Shown: positions 6,482 to 14,772, numbered from the stretch's first letter. The stretch: 15,362 nucleotides of DNA from Mageeibacillus sp. UBA1193 (GCA_002310155.1 DBYF01000112.1:1-15362), one strand, 5' to 3'. The notes: a model not told the origin generated them from the sequence alone. Translations and numbers: made by a program.

Positions 6482-8212
6482 ATGAAGAAATTGGTTGCTG
6501 TTCTTCTTTCTCTTTCTATGCTGACGGCACTTGCCGGATGCAGTAAGAAAACGGAAGAGACTTCAAAGACATCGAAGACAAAGAAGACCAAAGACACTGA
6601 GATCACCGAGACGGAGAAGCCGGAAGAGTCGGAGACAACGACCACCACGACTACCGAGGCGACCGAGACATCAGATAAAACTTCTGAAGATACATCGGAT
6701 ACCCAGCCGGGCCGCGATCTGACACCATCCAATCGCCCGAAGGATTATCCGGTAGCTAACGGTTTTAAGATCCACGAGGATGCCGAGAATCTGCAGTTCA
6801 AGCTCATCTCCAACCCGAGAGCTTTTGCCAAAGCGAACCCGGATGACCCGTCCGCACCTGCTCAGTGCATCTTCAAGAACGTCGAGATGTTTGACTTCTT
6901 CCCGAACACAGTCGAGGGATATGAGCAGCTCTGGAATTCTGTACAGGCGACTGGCGAGAATCTTGACGCCCAGTATAACGACGCCTACGATAAGACGCTT
7001 CCGAATTTCGTATCCGGGAAGAGCGCTTTCTCCGGCGATTATTGCATGGAGAGTAACACATACATCTATCGCGCCGATTCTGATTACTTCAGCTACTACA
7101 TGACTCAGTGCTACCAGGACGGCACCGTATCAGCTGACTCCATCAAAACATTCAATTACCGCACTTTCGACGGCTGCCCGCTGAACATCAACGATATCGT
7201 TACCAATAGAGCCGCATGTGCTGATTTCCTCGAAGATTATGTCGGAAACTCCGAAGCATATGACTACGAAAAAGATTATGCCAAGAAGATTGCGAATCAG
7301 CTCCGCGATGAGAATCAGGAGGTTGAATTCCTTCTCGGCTATGACGCACTCTATCTCGTCACTGCTGAAGATAACAGTTTCTTTGCCGAGATCATCAAGA
7401 TCCCTGCCATGTATGGCGGAGACTTCCTGGACCTCTCCTATTTCGGTTCTACACCGAAGTACTATTCACTTTCAAGCGACGTCTATGACCGTATCACATG
7501 GGATCTGGATGGCGACAGCAAACTGGATGAGATCTATCCGGAATTCGAGAAGGATGAATATGGCAACATCATCAACATGAACCTCGTTTTAAACGGCAGC
7601 ATCAAGTCAGCCGTCCCTTCGGGAGAGATCGTTGAAGCAGACAGCGGCCTGTATTTTGTCGGCATGAAGCTCATGAAGACAGATTCCGGCTTCTTTGCTT
7701 ATCTCGAGCTCAGCCCTGAAGAAGCAGATTCCTACGTTTATGTACTCCACTTTAACGGCAAGTCTTTCGATTACACAGGTTACTTCATCGGTAACATCGG
7801 TAGCGATAATTCCTGTTATGATCCGGATAACTTCAAGGTCGGCACCAGCACAGACCTCTTCGGAACAGGATTTGTTTCTTATACTTGCTCCGTGATCGAC
7901 AACAACGGTCTCCCGAGGATCGTAGATGCGTTCGGTGACAGAGGAGGTATCGCGATCGCTAAGATGGACATCATCTGCAACGAGATCGATAAGGAAGGCC
8001 ACCAGATCGGCATGTTCACCATCAAGACCGATACACCGTGCTATTGCACAGGACTGGATCTTGAAGGCAAGCGCATCCACCTGTTGACATTAAACGAAGA
8101 TGAAAGCCAGAACAAAGAAATCGAGCTCTTCGCTTCTGACGAAGGCTACAGACTCGTTCTCGGATCGAAGGATCAGAATGAGGCATTCTACGGACTGAGA
8201 TACGCAGGCTGA
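6482..8212 (+). CDS. Lipoprotein with RsiV-like extracytoplasmic domain, paralogue 2
   Basis: A 576-residue lipoprotein, paralogous to the preceding gene. The lipobox is LAGC with Cys20. A Lys-rich then Thr/Glu-rich linker covers about 21-78. Blocks shared with paralogue 1 are YFGSTPKYY (320-328; paralogue 1 YFGKTPKYY 290-298), the Asp loop D341-L-D343-G-D345-x3-D349, MKTDSG (398-403; 370-375 in paralogue 1), SVIDNNGLP and a C-terminal FYG. Spacing between the first two blocks is identical in both proteins, so this is an old tandem duplication with strong divergence. The start is ATG 6482 with AAGGAGG (6468-6474) spaced 7 nt, a much stronger site than that of paralogue 1. A convergent terminator pair follows. 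The function is unknown; a surface-sensing or binding role is inferred from lipidation and the long linker. Confidence 0.87.
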   Translation: MKKLVAVLLSLSMLTALAGCSKKTEETSKTSKTKKTKDTEITETEKPEESETTTTTTTEATETSDKTSEDTSDTQPGRDLTPSNRPKDYPVANGFKIHEDAENLQFKLISNPRAFAKANPDDPSAPAQCIFKNVEMFDFFPNTVEGYEQLWNSVQATGENLDAQYNDAYDKTLPNFVSGKSAFSGDYCMESNTYIYRADSDYFSYYMTQCYQDGTVSADSIKTFNYRTFDGCPLNINDIVTNRAACADFLEDYVGNSEAYDYEKDYAKKIANQLRDENQEVEFLLGYDALYLVTAEDNSFFAEIIKIPAMYGGDFLDLSYFGSTPKYYSLSSDVYDRITWDLDGDSKLDEIYPEFEKDEYGNIINMNLVLNGSIKSAVPSGEIVEADSGLYFVGMKLMKTDSGFFAYLELSPEEADSYVYVLHFNGKSFDYTGYFIGNIGSDNSCYDPDNFKVGTSTDLFGTGFVSYTCSVIDNNGLPRIVDAFGDRGGIAIAKMDIICNEIDKEGHQIGMFTIKTDTPCYCTGLDLEGKRIHLLTLNEDESQNKEIELFASDEGYRLVLGSKDQNEAFYGLRYAG

Positions 8213-8252
8213 TCCCTGCGCCTCTCTCCCCGGGAGAAACTAAGAAATAAAC

Positions 8253-8300
8253 ATACGGGTGGATCGTACTTCTCAAGCAGATCCGCCCGTATTCTTTTTC
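8253..8300 (+). terminator. Intrinsic terminator of the lipoprotein pair
   Basis: A 13-bp stem (8253-8265 with 8280-8292, including one T-G pair) encloses a 14-nt loop and is followed by a TTCTTTTTC tract. It starts 40 nt after the stop of the second lipoprotein gene and faces the ftsH terminator from the other strand. Confidence 0.85.
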
Positions 8301-8301
8301 T

Positions 8302-8342
8302 ATACAAAAAGCGCCGCCCCGCATTCACGAGGCAGCGCTTTT
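8302..8342 (-). terminator. Intrinsic terminator of the ftsH unit
   Basis: On the minus strand AAAAGCGCTGCC (8342-8331) pairs with GGCGGCGCTTTT (8318-8307) through one G-T wobble, and the T run continues (TTTTTG). On the plus strand the same wobble becomes a C-A mismatch, so the hairpin is better suited to ending the ftsH transcript, 26 nt after its stop codon. Confidence 0.85.
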
Positions 8343-8368
8343 ACTGTTGATTCAAATGGATGATCAGA

Positions 8369-10402
8369 TCACTGATCTTCCTTCTTCTCTTCCTCATCGG
8401 AAGCTTCTGCTTTCTTCTCGAGATCCTCGACTGCTTTCTCGATGGAAGCTGTCTCAGCCAGCATCTCATCAGCTGTCAGACCGGCATTCTCGGAAGCCGT
8501 ATCTTCTGCTTTCTCAGATGCATCGGAAGCCTCGTCAGAAGTATCCGCCGGGATCACACCGCCGCTGACATAGATCTGTTCGAACTCAGGTCCTTCGATC
8601 TTCTCTTTCTCGAGGAGACGGTTAGCAACTGCATTGAGGATGACCATCTTCTCATTGAGGAGATCAAGCACATCGTTATATGCCTTATCAATGATGCGTG
8701 CGATTTCTTCGTCGATCGCTGCCGCGGACTGCTCACTGTATACACGAGTATGACCGTAGCTCTTACCGATGAATACTTCATCGTCGTCGTCGAAGATCAC
8801 GTTCGGGAACTTCTCGGACATACCGTAGCGGGTGATCATCTCACGGGCAATACCGTTGCAGTGCTGCAGGTCGGAAGAAGCACCAGTACTGATCTCGCCG
8901 AGGATGATCTGCTCTGCGGCACGTCCGCCGAGGGAGATCATGATCGAGTCGATTAACTGCTTCTTCGTTGTATAGTAGATATCCTCATCCGGCTTGTGTG
9001 CGGTATAACCGCCGGCACCGCCTGCAGGGATGATGGAAACACGCTCGACGTGTTCTGTCTCGGAAACGGTACGGAGTACGACCGCATGTCCTGCCTCGTG
9101 GAAAGCGGTGAGGCGCTTTTCCTTGTCGGTGATAACACGGCTCTTCTTCTCCGGACCGACCATTACCTTAAATACAGCCTCGGATACATCGGCCTTGGAG
9201 ATCTTCTTCGCATTTCTTCTGGCGGCCAGAAGAGCAGCTTCGTTCAGAAGGTTTGCAAGATCGGCACCTGTGTAACCGGGAGTGATCTTCGCGATCTCCT
9301 TAAGATCTACATCGTCCTCGAAAGGCTTGTTCTTCGCATGTACTTTCAGGATATCCGCACGACCCTTAATGTCAGGACGGGCAACCGATACACGACGGTC
9401 AAAACGTCCCGGACGGAGAAGTGCCGGGTCAAGGATATCGACACGGTTGGTAGCCGCGATTACGATAACGCCCTCGTTCGGACCGAAACCGTCCATCTCA
9501 ACGAGCAACTGGTTGAGTGTCTGCTCACGCTCATCGTGACCGCCGCCCATGCCGGCACCACGGTGACGGCCGACAGCATCGATCTCATCGATGAATACGA
9601 TACACGGAGAATTCTTCTTCGCGCTGTCAAAGAGGTCTCTTACACGGCTGGCACCAACACCGACGAACATCTCAACGAAGTCGGAACCGGAGATACTGAA
9701 GAACGGAACACCCGCTTCACCGGCTACGGCCTTTGCCAGCAATGTCTTACCTGTACCCGGTGCACCGTGAAGGAGGATACCCTTCGGGATCTTCGCACCA
9801 AGTGCGGAATACTTCTTTGGATTCTTCAGGAAGTCAACGACCTCCGCAAGTTCTTCTTTTTCTTCATCGGCACCGGCAACATCTGCGAAGTTGACCTTGT
9901 TCTTCGACGGGTCATGAAGCTTCGCTTTGCTTCGTCCGAAATTCATTGCGGATCTGCCTTCACCCTGGTTTCTGGAGAAGTTAATCCAGACGATGAAGAT
10001 CATCGCAGCGATCATCAGTACGATCATGATTCCGGACATGATCGCGGAAACATCTGTCGGCTGCTTGTACTCGAAGGACTCGATCGTGCCGTTCTTCTCC
10101 GCTTCCATGAGGATCGTCAGCACGTGGTCTTCGGATTCATACGGGACCTTCTTGTTGACTTCCTTCTTCTTGCCGGTCTCAGCATCCAGATACTTGAATG
10201 AGAGCGTGTTGCCGTTGAGAACAACGTCTTCCACCTGTGCATCCTTGTTCCGGATAAGATTCAGCGCTTCCGAAAGCGAAGTACTCTTGCCCGAATCACT
10301 GTTCAGGAAGAAGTAGGATGCCACTATCAGGATCACGATCAATACGAGATAGAACGGCAGTCCGCTAAATGACCGCTTCGGTCTTTTTTCTGTTTGACTC
10401 AT
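8369..10402 (-). CDS. ftsH: ATP-dependent zinc metalloprotease FtsH
   Basis: FtsH is a membrane-anchored AAA+ protease that degrades misfolded membrane proteins and short-lived regulators. The 677-residue protein has membrane segments at about 15-33 and 119-141 flanking an extracytoplasmic domain. The ATPase part shows Walker A GAPGTGKT (213-220), pore motif MFVGVG (245-250), Walker B IVFIDEIDA (268-276) and the second region of homology ending LRPGRFDRR (329-337). The protease zinc motif is HEAGH (435-439) with the probable third ligand Asp511 in SSDLQ. The C-terminus from about 617 is an Asp/Glu/Ser/Ala-rich, probably disordered tail. The ATG overlaps the hpt stop codon (ATGA), and a GGAGG site lies 6 nt upstream, inside hpt. 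The order tilS-hpt-ftsH is standard in Bacillota. All catalytic residues I looked for are present. Confidence 0.98.
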   Translation of the reverse strand: MSQTEKRPKRSFSGLPFYLVLIVILIVASYFFLNSDSGKSTSLSEALNLIRNKDAQVEDVVLNGNTLSFKYLDAETGKKKEVNKKVPYESEDHVLTILMEAEKNGTIESFEYKQPTDVSAIMSGIMIVLMIAAMIFIVWINFSRNQGEGRSAMNFGRSKAKLHDPSKNKVNFADVAGADEEKEELAEVVDFLKNPKKYSALGAKIPKGILLHGAPGTGKTLLAKAVAGEAGVPFFSISGSDFVEMFVGVGASRVRDLFDSAKKNSPCIVFIDEIDAVGRHRGAGMGGGHDEREQTLNQLLVEMDGFGPNEGVIVIAATNRVDILDPALLRPGRFDRRVSVARPDIKGRADILKVHAKNKPFEDDVDLKEIAKITPGYTGADLANLLNEAALLAARRNAKKISKADVSEAVFKVMVGPEKKSRVITDKEKRLTAFHEAGHAVVLRTVSETEHVERVSIIPAGGAGGYTAHKPDEDIYYTTKKQLIDSIMISLGGRAAEQIILGEISTGASSDLQHCNGIAREMITRYGMSEKFPNVIFDDDDEVFIGKSYGHTRVYSEQSAAAIDEEIARIIDKAYNDVLDLLNEKMVILNAVANRLLEKEKIEGPEFEQIYVSGGVIPADTSDEASDASEKAEDTASENAGLTADEMLAETASIEKAVEDLEKKAEASDEEEKKEDQ

Positions 10403-10935
10403 TTGTCACCTCCGTCAACTTCAAGCACACATACGTCCGGAAGATTTCTGTATTTTCCCGCATAGTCCAGGCCATACCCGACGATGAACTCATCCGGCAC
10501 CTCGATGCCGACATAATCCGCTTTGAAATCCACTTTGCGGCGGCTCGGCTTGTCAAAAGCCGCGGCGACCTTGATGCTATTGGGATTTCTCGCGAAAAGC
10601 TCTCTGATCAGGCACTGCATGGTAACGCCGGAATCGATGATATCTTCCACTATCAGGACATCCTTGCCCGAGATATCGTAGTCCAGATCCTTCTTGATCC
10701 GCACATTCCCGGACGAGACGGTACCGTTGTAATAACTGGAGACCTGCATGAAATCCATGATCATGGGACAGTCGATCTTACGGATCAGATCGGCAAGAAA
10801 TACTGCCGCACCCTTGAGGATACCGATCACGACAAGTTCTTTTCCCTGATAATCTTCAGAGATCTCCCGCGCCAGACGGTTTACCGCTGCCGCTATCTCA
10901 TCACGACTGATGATCACATCCGAAATCCGTTCCAT
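10399..10935 (-). CDS. hpt: Hypoxanthine phosphoribosyltransferase
   Basis: A purine salvage enzyme that joins hypoxanthine (usually also guanine) to PRPP, forming IMP or GMP in the cytoplasm. The 178-residue length is normal. The type I PRPP-binding motif VLIVEDIIDSGVT is at 93-105, with acidic residues E97, D98 and D101. The upstream GILKGAAVFLADL (38-50) and the flexible-loop SSYYNGT (66-72) are also characteristic. The ATG start lies 35 nt inside the end of tilS, with AAGGAG 9 nt upstream. Its stop overlaps the ftsH start in an ATGA, so the three genes are translationally linked. No regulatory site of its own is visible. Confidence 0.97.
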   Translation of the reverse strand: MERISDVIISRDEIAAAVNRLAREISEDYQGKELVVIGILKGAAVFLADLIRKIDCPMIMDFMQVSSYYNGTVSSGNVRIKKDLDYDISGKDVLIVEDIIDSGVTMQCLIRELFARNPNSIKVAAAFDKPSRRKVDFKADYVGIEVPDEFIVGYGLDYAGKYRNLPDVCVLEVDGGDK

Positions 10936-12442
10936 CCACCTGATCTCCTTTCATATCCGCAGTCTCCCCGAAAAACTCGAGAACGTAGAGTGTTCTCTCT
11001 CCAGCACTCTCATTTTCCAATGTGGTTTCCCTGTATCTTGCCTCCGACAGCGCATCCGTATATCCTACGGCATGGCCGAATGCCGGCAGCCACAAGGTCT
11101 CCTGCCCCTCTGCTACAAGGAGCACCCGGTCGCGGTACCTCGGCAGGATATGCACCTCGTTCATGAACCGGCGCAATTCCTTCGTGCAGGTATTCCCCGC
11201 CCGGCATATGGTATCTCCCTGTCTTCGGGTCCGGATCACCGCGTGTTCCAGCACCGTAGAAGGAAAAATCCACGTCGTATCATTATAAACTACCTCCGCT
11301 TCTTTCTCAATGGAGCGGAGCCTCATTGACACAAAACTTTGAGAAAAATTAATCTTTTCTCCTAAAGGAAGATCCCGAAGCGCGATCTCTTCCTCCGCCA
11401 TCGTTTCAGGGACTACGAAACCTGCCCCCTCAACATAGCCCGATTTTTCTCCGTCAAAAGCACTTTCCTTGAAGAGAAACCGGATCATTCCGCCTTCCCT
11501 TGCCGCGATGCGGTCTCCCGGAAGGTCGATATAAGAGGATCCGGAAGACTTCTCCGTAAGGTCCATTATCGCGTCCCAGTGGCAAGCCTCGAGATCGACT
11601 ACATTACCGAATGACCAGACAGCCAGAAGTTTCAGGGCTCTTCTCCGGATCACGGGCGGAAGGGCTCGGAGTTCATCAGCCGGCACAGAAAGATCCCGGG
11701 TATCCGCGATCATCTGATCCAGTTTTTCCTCCGCGAGTTCATCGAGATAAACGTTTTCCTCATAGATCCGCTCGGATAATCCCGTCAGAGCCGCGACCGG
11801 ATTTCTGTTCGTTCCCTTCTCGATGCTCGGGAAGATCTCATTTCTCCAGAAGTTCCTATCATACGTAATATCAGCGTTTGTAACATCGTTACAGAACGGA
11901 ATGCTCATCTTTTTACAGAAATCCAGGATGTCCTTTTTATGTGCGCAGAGGAACGGGTGGATCACATTTCCGTTTCTCGGACGGATCCCGACAAGGCCTT
12001 CCATTCCACACCCGCGAAAGATATGCATGGCGATGCTTTCCGCCTGATCCTCCATGTGGTGGGCCACCGCGGTGACACCGGAATCTCCGGCGGCGCTTCG
12101 GAAGAAATCGTATCTGGCGATCCTTCCCGCAGTCTCCAGGCTGATCCCCTTTTCTTCCGCGATCGCGGGCACATCGATATGCTTTGTCACAAGCGGGATC
12201 CCGAGCTTGTCGCAGTACTCTCCGACAAGTTTTTCATCTTCAGCTGCTTCTTTCCGGATCCCGTGGTTCACATGAGCCGCGAGGATCTTCATATCCGGGT
12301 ATTTTCTATCACGGATATCCTTTAAAACGAAGAGAAGCGCCATCGAATCGGCGCCTCCGGATACACCGACCAGAAGCTGCCTTACCGGAAGCAGACGGTG
12401 TTTCTCAATATACTGTTCGACCAAGTTGATCAGGTCTTCCAC
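10901..12442 (-). CDS. tilS: tRNA(Ile)-lysidine synthase
   Basis: TilS attaches lysine to C34 of the CAU-anticodon tRNA-Ile, changing its codon reading from AUG to AUA and its charging from methionine to isoleucine; it is normally essential. The PP-loop ATP-pyrophosphatase motif SGGADS is at residues 28-33 of 513, and AAHVNHGIR and VAHHMEDQAESI follow in the expected order. The C-terminal 200 residues fit the TilS substrate-binding and C-terminal domains, including TRRQGDTI. The start is GTG 12442, with GGAG 8 nt upstream, lying in the last codons of dnaB; the gap to the dnaB stop is 3 nt. The 3' end overlaps hpt by 35 nt. Confidence 0.96.
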   Translation of the reverse strand: MEDLINLVEQYIEKHRLLPVRQLLVGVSGGADSMALLFVLKDIRDRKYPDMKILAAHVNHGIRKEAAEDEKLVGEYCDKLGIPLVTKHIDVPAIAEEKGISLETAGRIARYDFFRSAAGDSGVTAVAHHMEDQAESIAMHIFRGCGMEGLVGIRPRNGNVIHPFLCAHKKDILDFCKKMSIPFCNDVTNADITYDRNFWRNEIFPSIEKGTNRNPVAALTGLSERIYEENVYLDELAEEKLDQMIADTRDLSVPADELRALPPVIRRRALKLLAVWSFGNVVDLEACHWDAIMDLTEKSSGSSYIDLPGDRIAAREGGMIRFLFKESAFDGEKSGYVEGAGFVVPETMAEEEIALRDLPLGEKINFSQSFVSMRLRSIEKEAEVVYNDTTWIFPSTVLEHAVIRTRRQGDTICRAGNTCTKELRRFMNEVHILPRYRDRVLLVAEGQETLWLPAFGHAVGYTDALSEARYRETTLENESAGERTLYVLEFFGETADMKGDQVDGTDFGCDHQS

Positions 12443-12445
12443 TTA

Positions 12446-14173
12446 CTACACTCCATCAGGGAACTGGCCGGGATCAAAGAAGTCCTGCGGATCATCAGGA
12501 ACATCGCTCGACCAGTCGGTCATATCAAGGGCTTCAAATTCCATCGACGGATCGCCGGAGAACAGTGCCGCGTCCAGCGCGCTCGGTGCAGGAGCCTGTG
12601 AAGCGGACGGAGCGGGTGCCGGAGCAGCCGGTGCCTCACTGTGCTGGTCGATGACATCCTTCGGGATCGTAAGCGACGGCTCAGCGAACATTTCATCCGG
12701 AACAGGAACGTCACTCCACGGCGGCGGAGCATCTTCATCGGAAGGTCCGGCAATAGCATTCGGATTCTCTTTTTCTTTCTCGAAGAAGGTCGTTCTGGAA
12801 CCGTTCCAGGAGAGGAAGACACTCTTCGTCGGACCTTGACGGTTCTTAGCAACTACGATCATCGCTCTCTGGATCTCTTCTGCGTCGATCTTCTTGAACT
12901 TCTCCTGTCTGGTCTGTCCTTCGTCATCCTCGGATTCGTCCTTGTGCTTATAGTAATCCGGACGATGGATAAACATAACCATATCGGCATCCTGCTCGAT
13001 CGCACCGGAGTCACGGAGGTCGGACAGTACCGGGATATGGTCGTCACGTTTTTCAGATTCACGGGACAGCTGCGCCAGCGCAATGACCGGAACTTCCAGT
13101 TCCTTCGCCATCAGCTTCAGGGCACGGGAGATATCGGATACTTCCTGCTGACGGGAAGCATTTTTACGTTCAACTGCCGGATTCATCAGCTGGAGATAGT
13201 CGATGCAGATCAATCCGAGCTTCTTGCCCAGACGGTTCTGAAGTTCTCTGCAGCGTGTCAGGATCTCGGCCGTATTCAGACCGGAGTGCTCATCGATATA
13301 AAGAGGCGTGTTGCCCAGCATCGGCATGGAGCCGTTGATACGGCTCATCTCATCCTGAGAAAGCCTCTTCGAATTCTGAAGGGACGAGATCGAGATATCG
13401 CAGCGCGAAGCGAGGATACGGTTCGCTATCTCCTGTCCGTTCATTTCAAGGCTGAAGAACGCGACCGGAAGGTGATCCTTCAGTGCTACATTTACGGCAA
13501 TGTTGATAACGAATGCCGATTTACCCATAGACGGACGGGCCGCGACGATCGTAAGTGTACCCGGACGGAAGCCGTTCGTTACATGGTCGAGCACGGAAAA
13601 ATGGCTCATGACCGCACGGTCCTTCGGCGGATGTACGATATTCTGGACGGTCTCCTTAAGGATCTCCTTCAGGGAAACAAGTGCGTCGTCTGACTTGCTG
13701 TCACGAAGCTCGGACAGTCTTGAGATCGCGATCTCAATGAGGTTGCCGGGATCAGTCTCGCCCTCATAGGTCTGACGTGTCAGATCCTCCATGGACTTGA
13801 TGATCTTACGGCTCATGGATTTCTGGCGGACGATGTTGATGTACTCCGACAGATTGGAAAGCAGGGCATGCGCATCAACGATGGAGCTCAGGTAAGCCAT
13901 ACCGCCGACCTTCTCGAGGTCTCCCTGCTTCTTCAGTTCGTCACCGACCGTGATCAGGTCGATCGACTTGGATTCGGAATAGAGATGATAGATCGTCTCA
14001 TAGATCTTCTGGTGTGCCGGAGTGTAGAAATCACTCGGATCGAGATAGGACGCGACCGTAGTGATCGTATTCTGGGAATCCAGACAGCAGCAGAGTACCG
14101 CTACCTCCGCATCGTTATTCTGCGGGGGTACTCTTGTCAGGATCGATCTGTCATTATTCGCGGATCCGGCCAT
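12446..14173 (-). CDS. dnaB: Replicative DNA helicase with a long C-terminal tail
   Basis: The hexameric helicase that unwinds DNA at the replication fork and recruits primase (named DnaC in Bacillus). The DnaB N-terminal domain covers about 15-120 and the RecA-like ATPase about 180-465, with Walker A ARPSMGKS (212-219), Walker B LICIDYLQLM (321-330) and the arginine-finger region ending AKNRQGPT (442-449). Two features are unusual. A charged insert lies near 409-433, after HRPDYY. About 109 extra residues (467-575) are rich in Pro, Ala and Asp and end in acidic, Phe-containing motifs (DDPQDFF). The protein is 575 residues where about 440-470 is usual. I chose ATG 14173 over the adjacent TTG 14176 because AAGGAG lies 7 nt before it. 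It follows rplI by 11 nt and precedes tilS by 3 nt. Confidence 0.97.
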   Translation of the reverse strand: MAGSANNDRSILTRVPPQNNDAEVAVLCCCLDSQNTITTVASYLDPSDFYTPAHQKIYETIYHLYSESKSIDLITVGDELKKQGDLEKVGGMAYLSSIVDAHALLSNLSEYINIVRQKSMSRKIIKSMEDLTRQTYEGETDPGNLIEIAISRLSELRDSKSDDALVSLKEILKETVQNIVHPPKDRAVMSHFSVLDHVTNGFRPGTLTIVAARPSMGKSAFVINIAVNVALKDHLPVAFFSLEMNGQEIANRILASRCDISISSLQNSKRLSQDEMSRINGSMPMLGNTPLYIDEHSGLNTAEILTRCRELQNRLGKKLGLICIDYLQLMNPAVERKNASRQQEVSDISRALKLMAKELEVPVIALAQLSRESEKRDDHIPVLSDLRDSGAIEQDADMVMFIHRPDYYKHKDESEDDEGQTRQEKFKKIDAEEIQRAMIVVAKNRQGPTKSVFLSWNGSRTTFFEKEKENPNAIAGPSDEDAPPPWSDVPVPDEMFAEPSLTIPKDVIDQHSEAPAAPAPAPSASQAPAPSALDAALFSGDPSMEFEALDMTDWSSDVPDDPQDFFDPGQFPDGV

Positions 14174-14184
14174 CAAGGTTCTCC

Positions 14185-14631
14185 TTACTCACCTGCAACT
14201 ACTTCAACGTTGACCTTGACGCTGACCTGTGTGTGCAGCTTCGCGGTAACTTCGTATGTTCCCAGGGACTTGATCGGATTCTTGATGATAACGTTCTTCT
14301 TATCTACGTCGAAGCCTGCCTTCTTGATCGCTTCAGCAACATCCATCGCTGTTACCGCACCATAAAGACGTCCGCCCTCACCGGTCTTGACTGCAAGTGT
14401 GACGGTCTTGCCGTCGAGGAGCTTACCGTTGGCACGTGCTTCTTCGAGCACACGGCGTGCATGCTCAGCCTCAGAGCCCTTCTTGAGCTTGTTCTTATTC
14501 ATGTTGTCCGCGGTAGCTTCGCAGGCCAGCTTCTTTTTCAGAAGGAAGTTTCTGGCATATCCGTCATTTACCTCGACGATATCGTCCTTTTTGCCCAGAC
14601 CCTTAACGTCTGCTAATAAGATACACTTCAT
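14185..14631 (-). CDS. rplI: Large ribosomal subunit protein L9
   Basis: L9 spans the 50S surface near the L1 stalk and helps maintain reading frame. The 148-residue length is standard. The N-terminal domain begins MKCILLADVKGLGKK and contains the family signature G-x2-V-x-V-N-D-GYARNFL at about 19-32. A long connecting helix follows, and then the C-terminal domain with KTGEGGRLYGAVT. The frame is open from an ATG at 14658, but GGAGG 8 nt upstream of ATG 14631 and the family N-terminus fix the start. It precedes dnaB by 11 nt, the usual Bacillota arrangement. Unlike a simple operon, it is separated from rpsR by a terminator and a promoter. Confidence 0.98.
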   Translation of the reverse strand: MKCILLADVKGLGKKDDIVEVNDGYARNFLLKKKLACEATADNMNKNKLKKGSEAEHARRVLEEARANGKLLDGKTVTLAVKTGEGGRLYGAVTAMDVAEAIKKAGFDVDKKNVIIKNPIKSLGTYEVTAKLHTQVSVKVNVEVVAGE

Positions 14632-14686
14632 TTTCTCTTCCTCCAGGTTTCTATTCATATTACGCTCTTTCCGGGCTTTCCCGGAT

Positions 14687-14722
14687 AAAAAATGAGCACC
14701 CGTATGGTTCCACGCGGGTGCT
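14687..14722 (-). terminator. Intrinsic terminator between rpsR and rplI
   Basis: On the minus strand AGCACCCG (14722-14715) pairs perfectly with CGGGTGCT (14702-14695) around a 12-nt loop, and CA then TTTTTT (14692-14687) follows. It lies 50 nt after the rpsR stop and would end or attenuate transcripts coming from ssb-rpsR. A second small hairpin, CCGGG/CCCGG with loop AAAG (14684-14671), follows in the rplI leader. Confidence 0.85.
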
Positions 14723-14726
14723 TAAT

Positions 14727-14755
14727 ATTATAATCGTTTTAGACCGTAATGTAAA
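14727..14755 (-). promoter_or_regulatory. Sigma-A promoter for rplI-dnaB-tilS-hpt-ftsH
   Basis: TTTACA (14755-14750) and TATAAT (14732-14727) are separated by exactly 17 nt, a near-consensus housekeeping promoter. The predicted start is near 14720, giving an rplI leader of about 90 nt. That start lies at the foot of the terminator hairpin, so the transcript would begin with it. Confidence 0.75.
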
Positions 14756-14772
14756 CGCAAATTGCGGCTTCA

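Noticed and set aside
8996..10201. Open frame of 401 codons on the plus strand
   Set aside because: It lies entirely opposite ftsH, which carries all AAA+ and zinc motifs in the other frame.
12641..13693. Open frame of 350 codons on the plus strand
   Set aside because: It is antisense to dnaB and has no ribosome site or recognisable motif.
12446..14173. Intein or fusion in dnaB, suggested by its unusual length
   Set aside because: The ATPase motifs are contiguous with normal spacing; the extra length is a short charged insert and a C-terminal tail.
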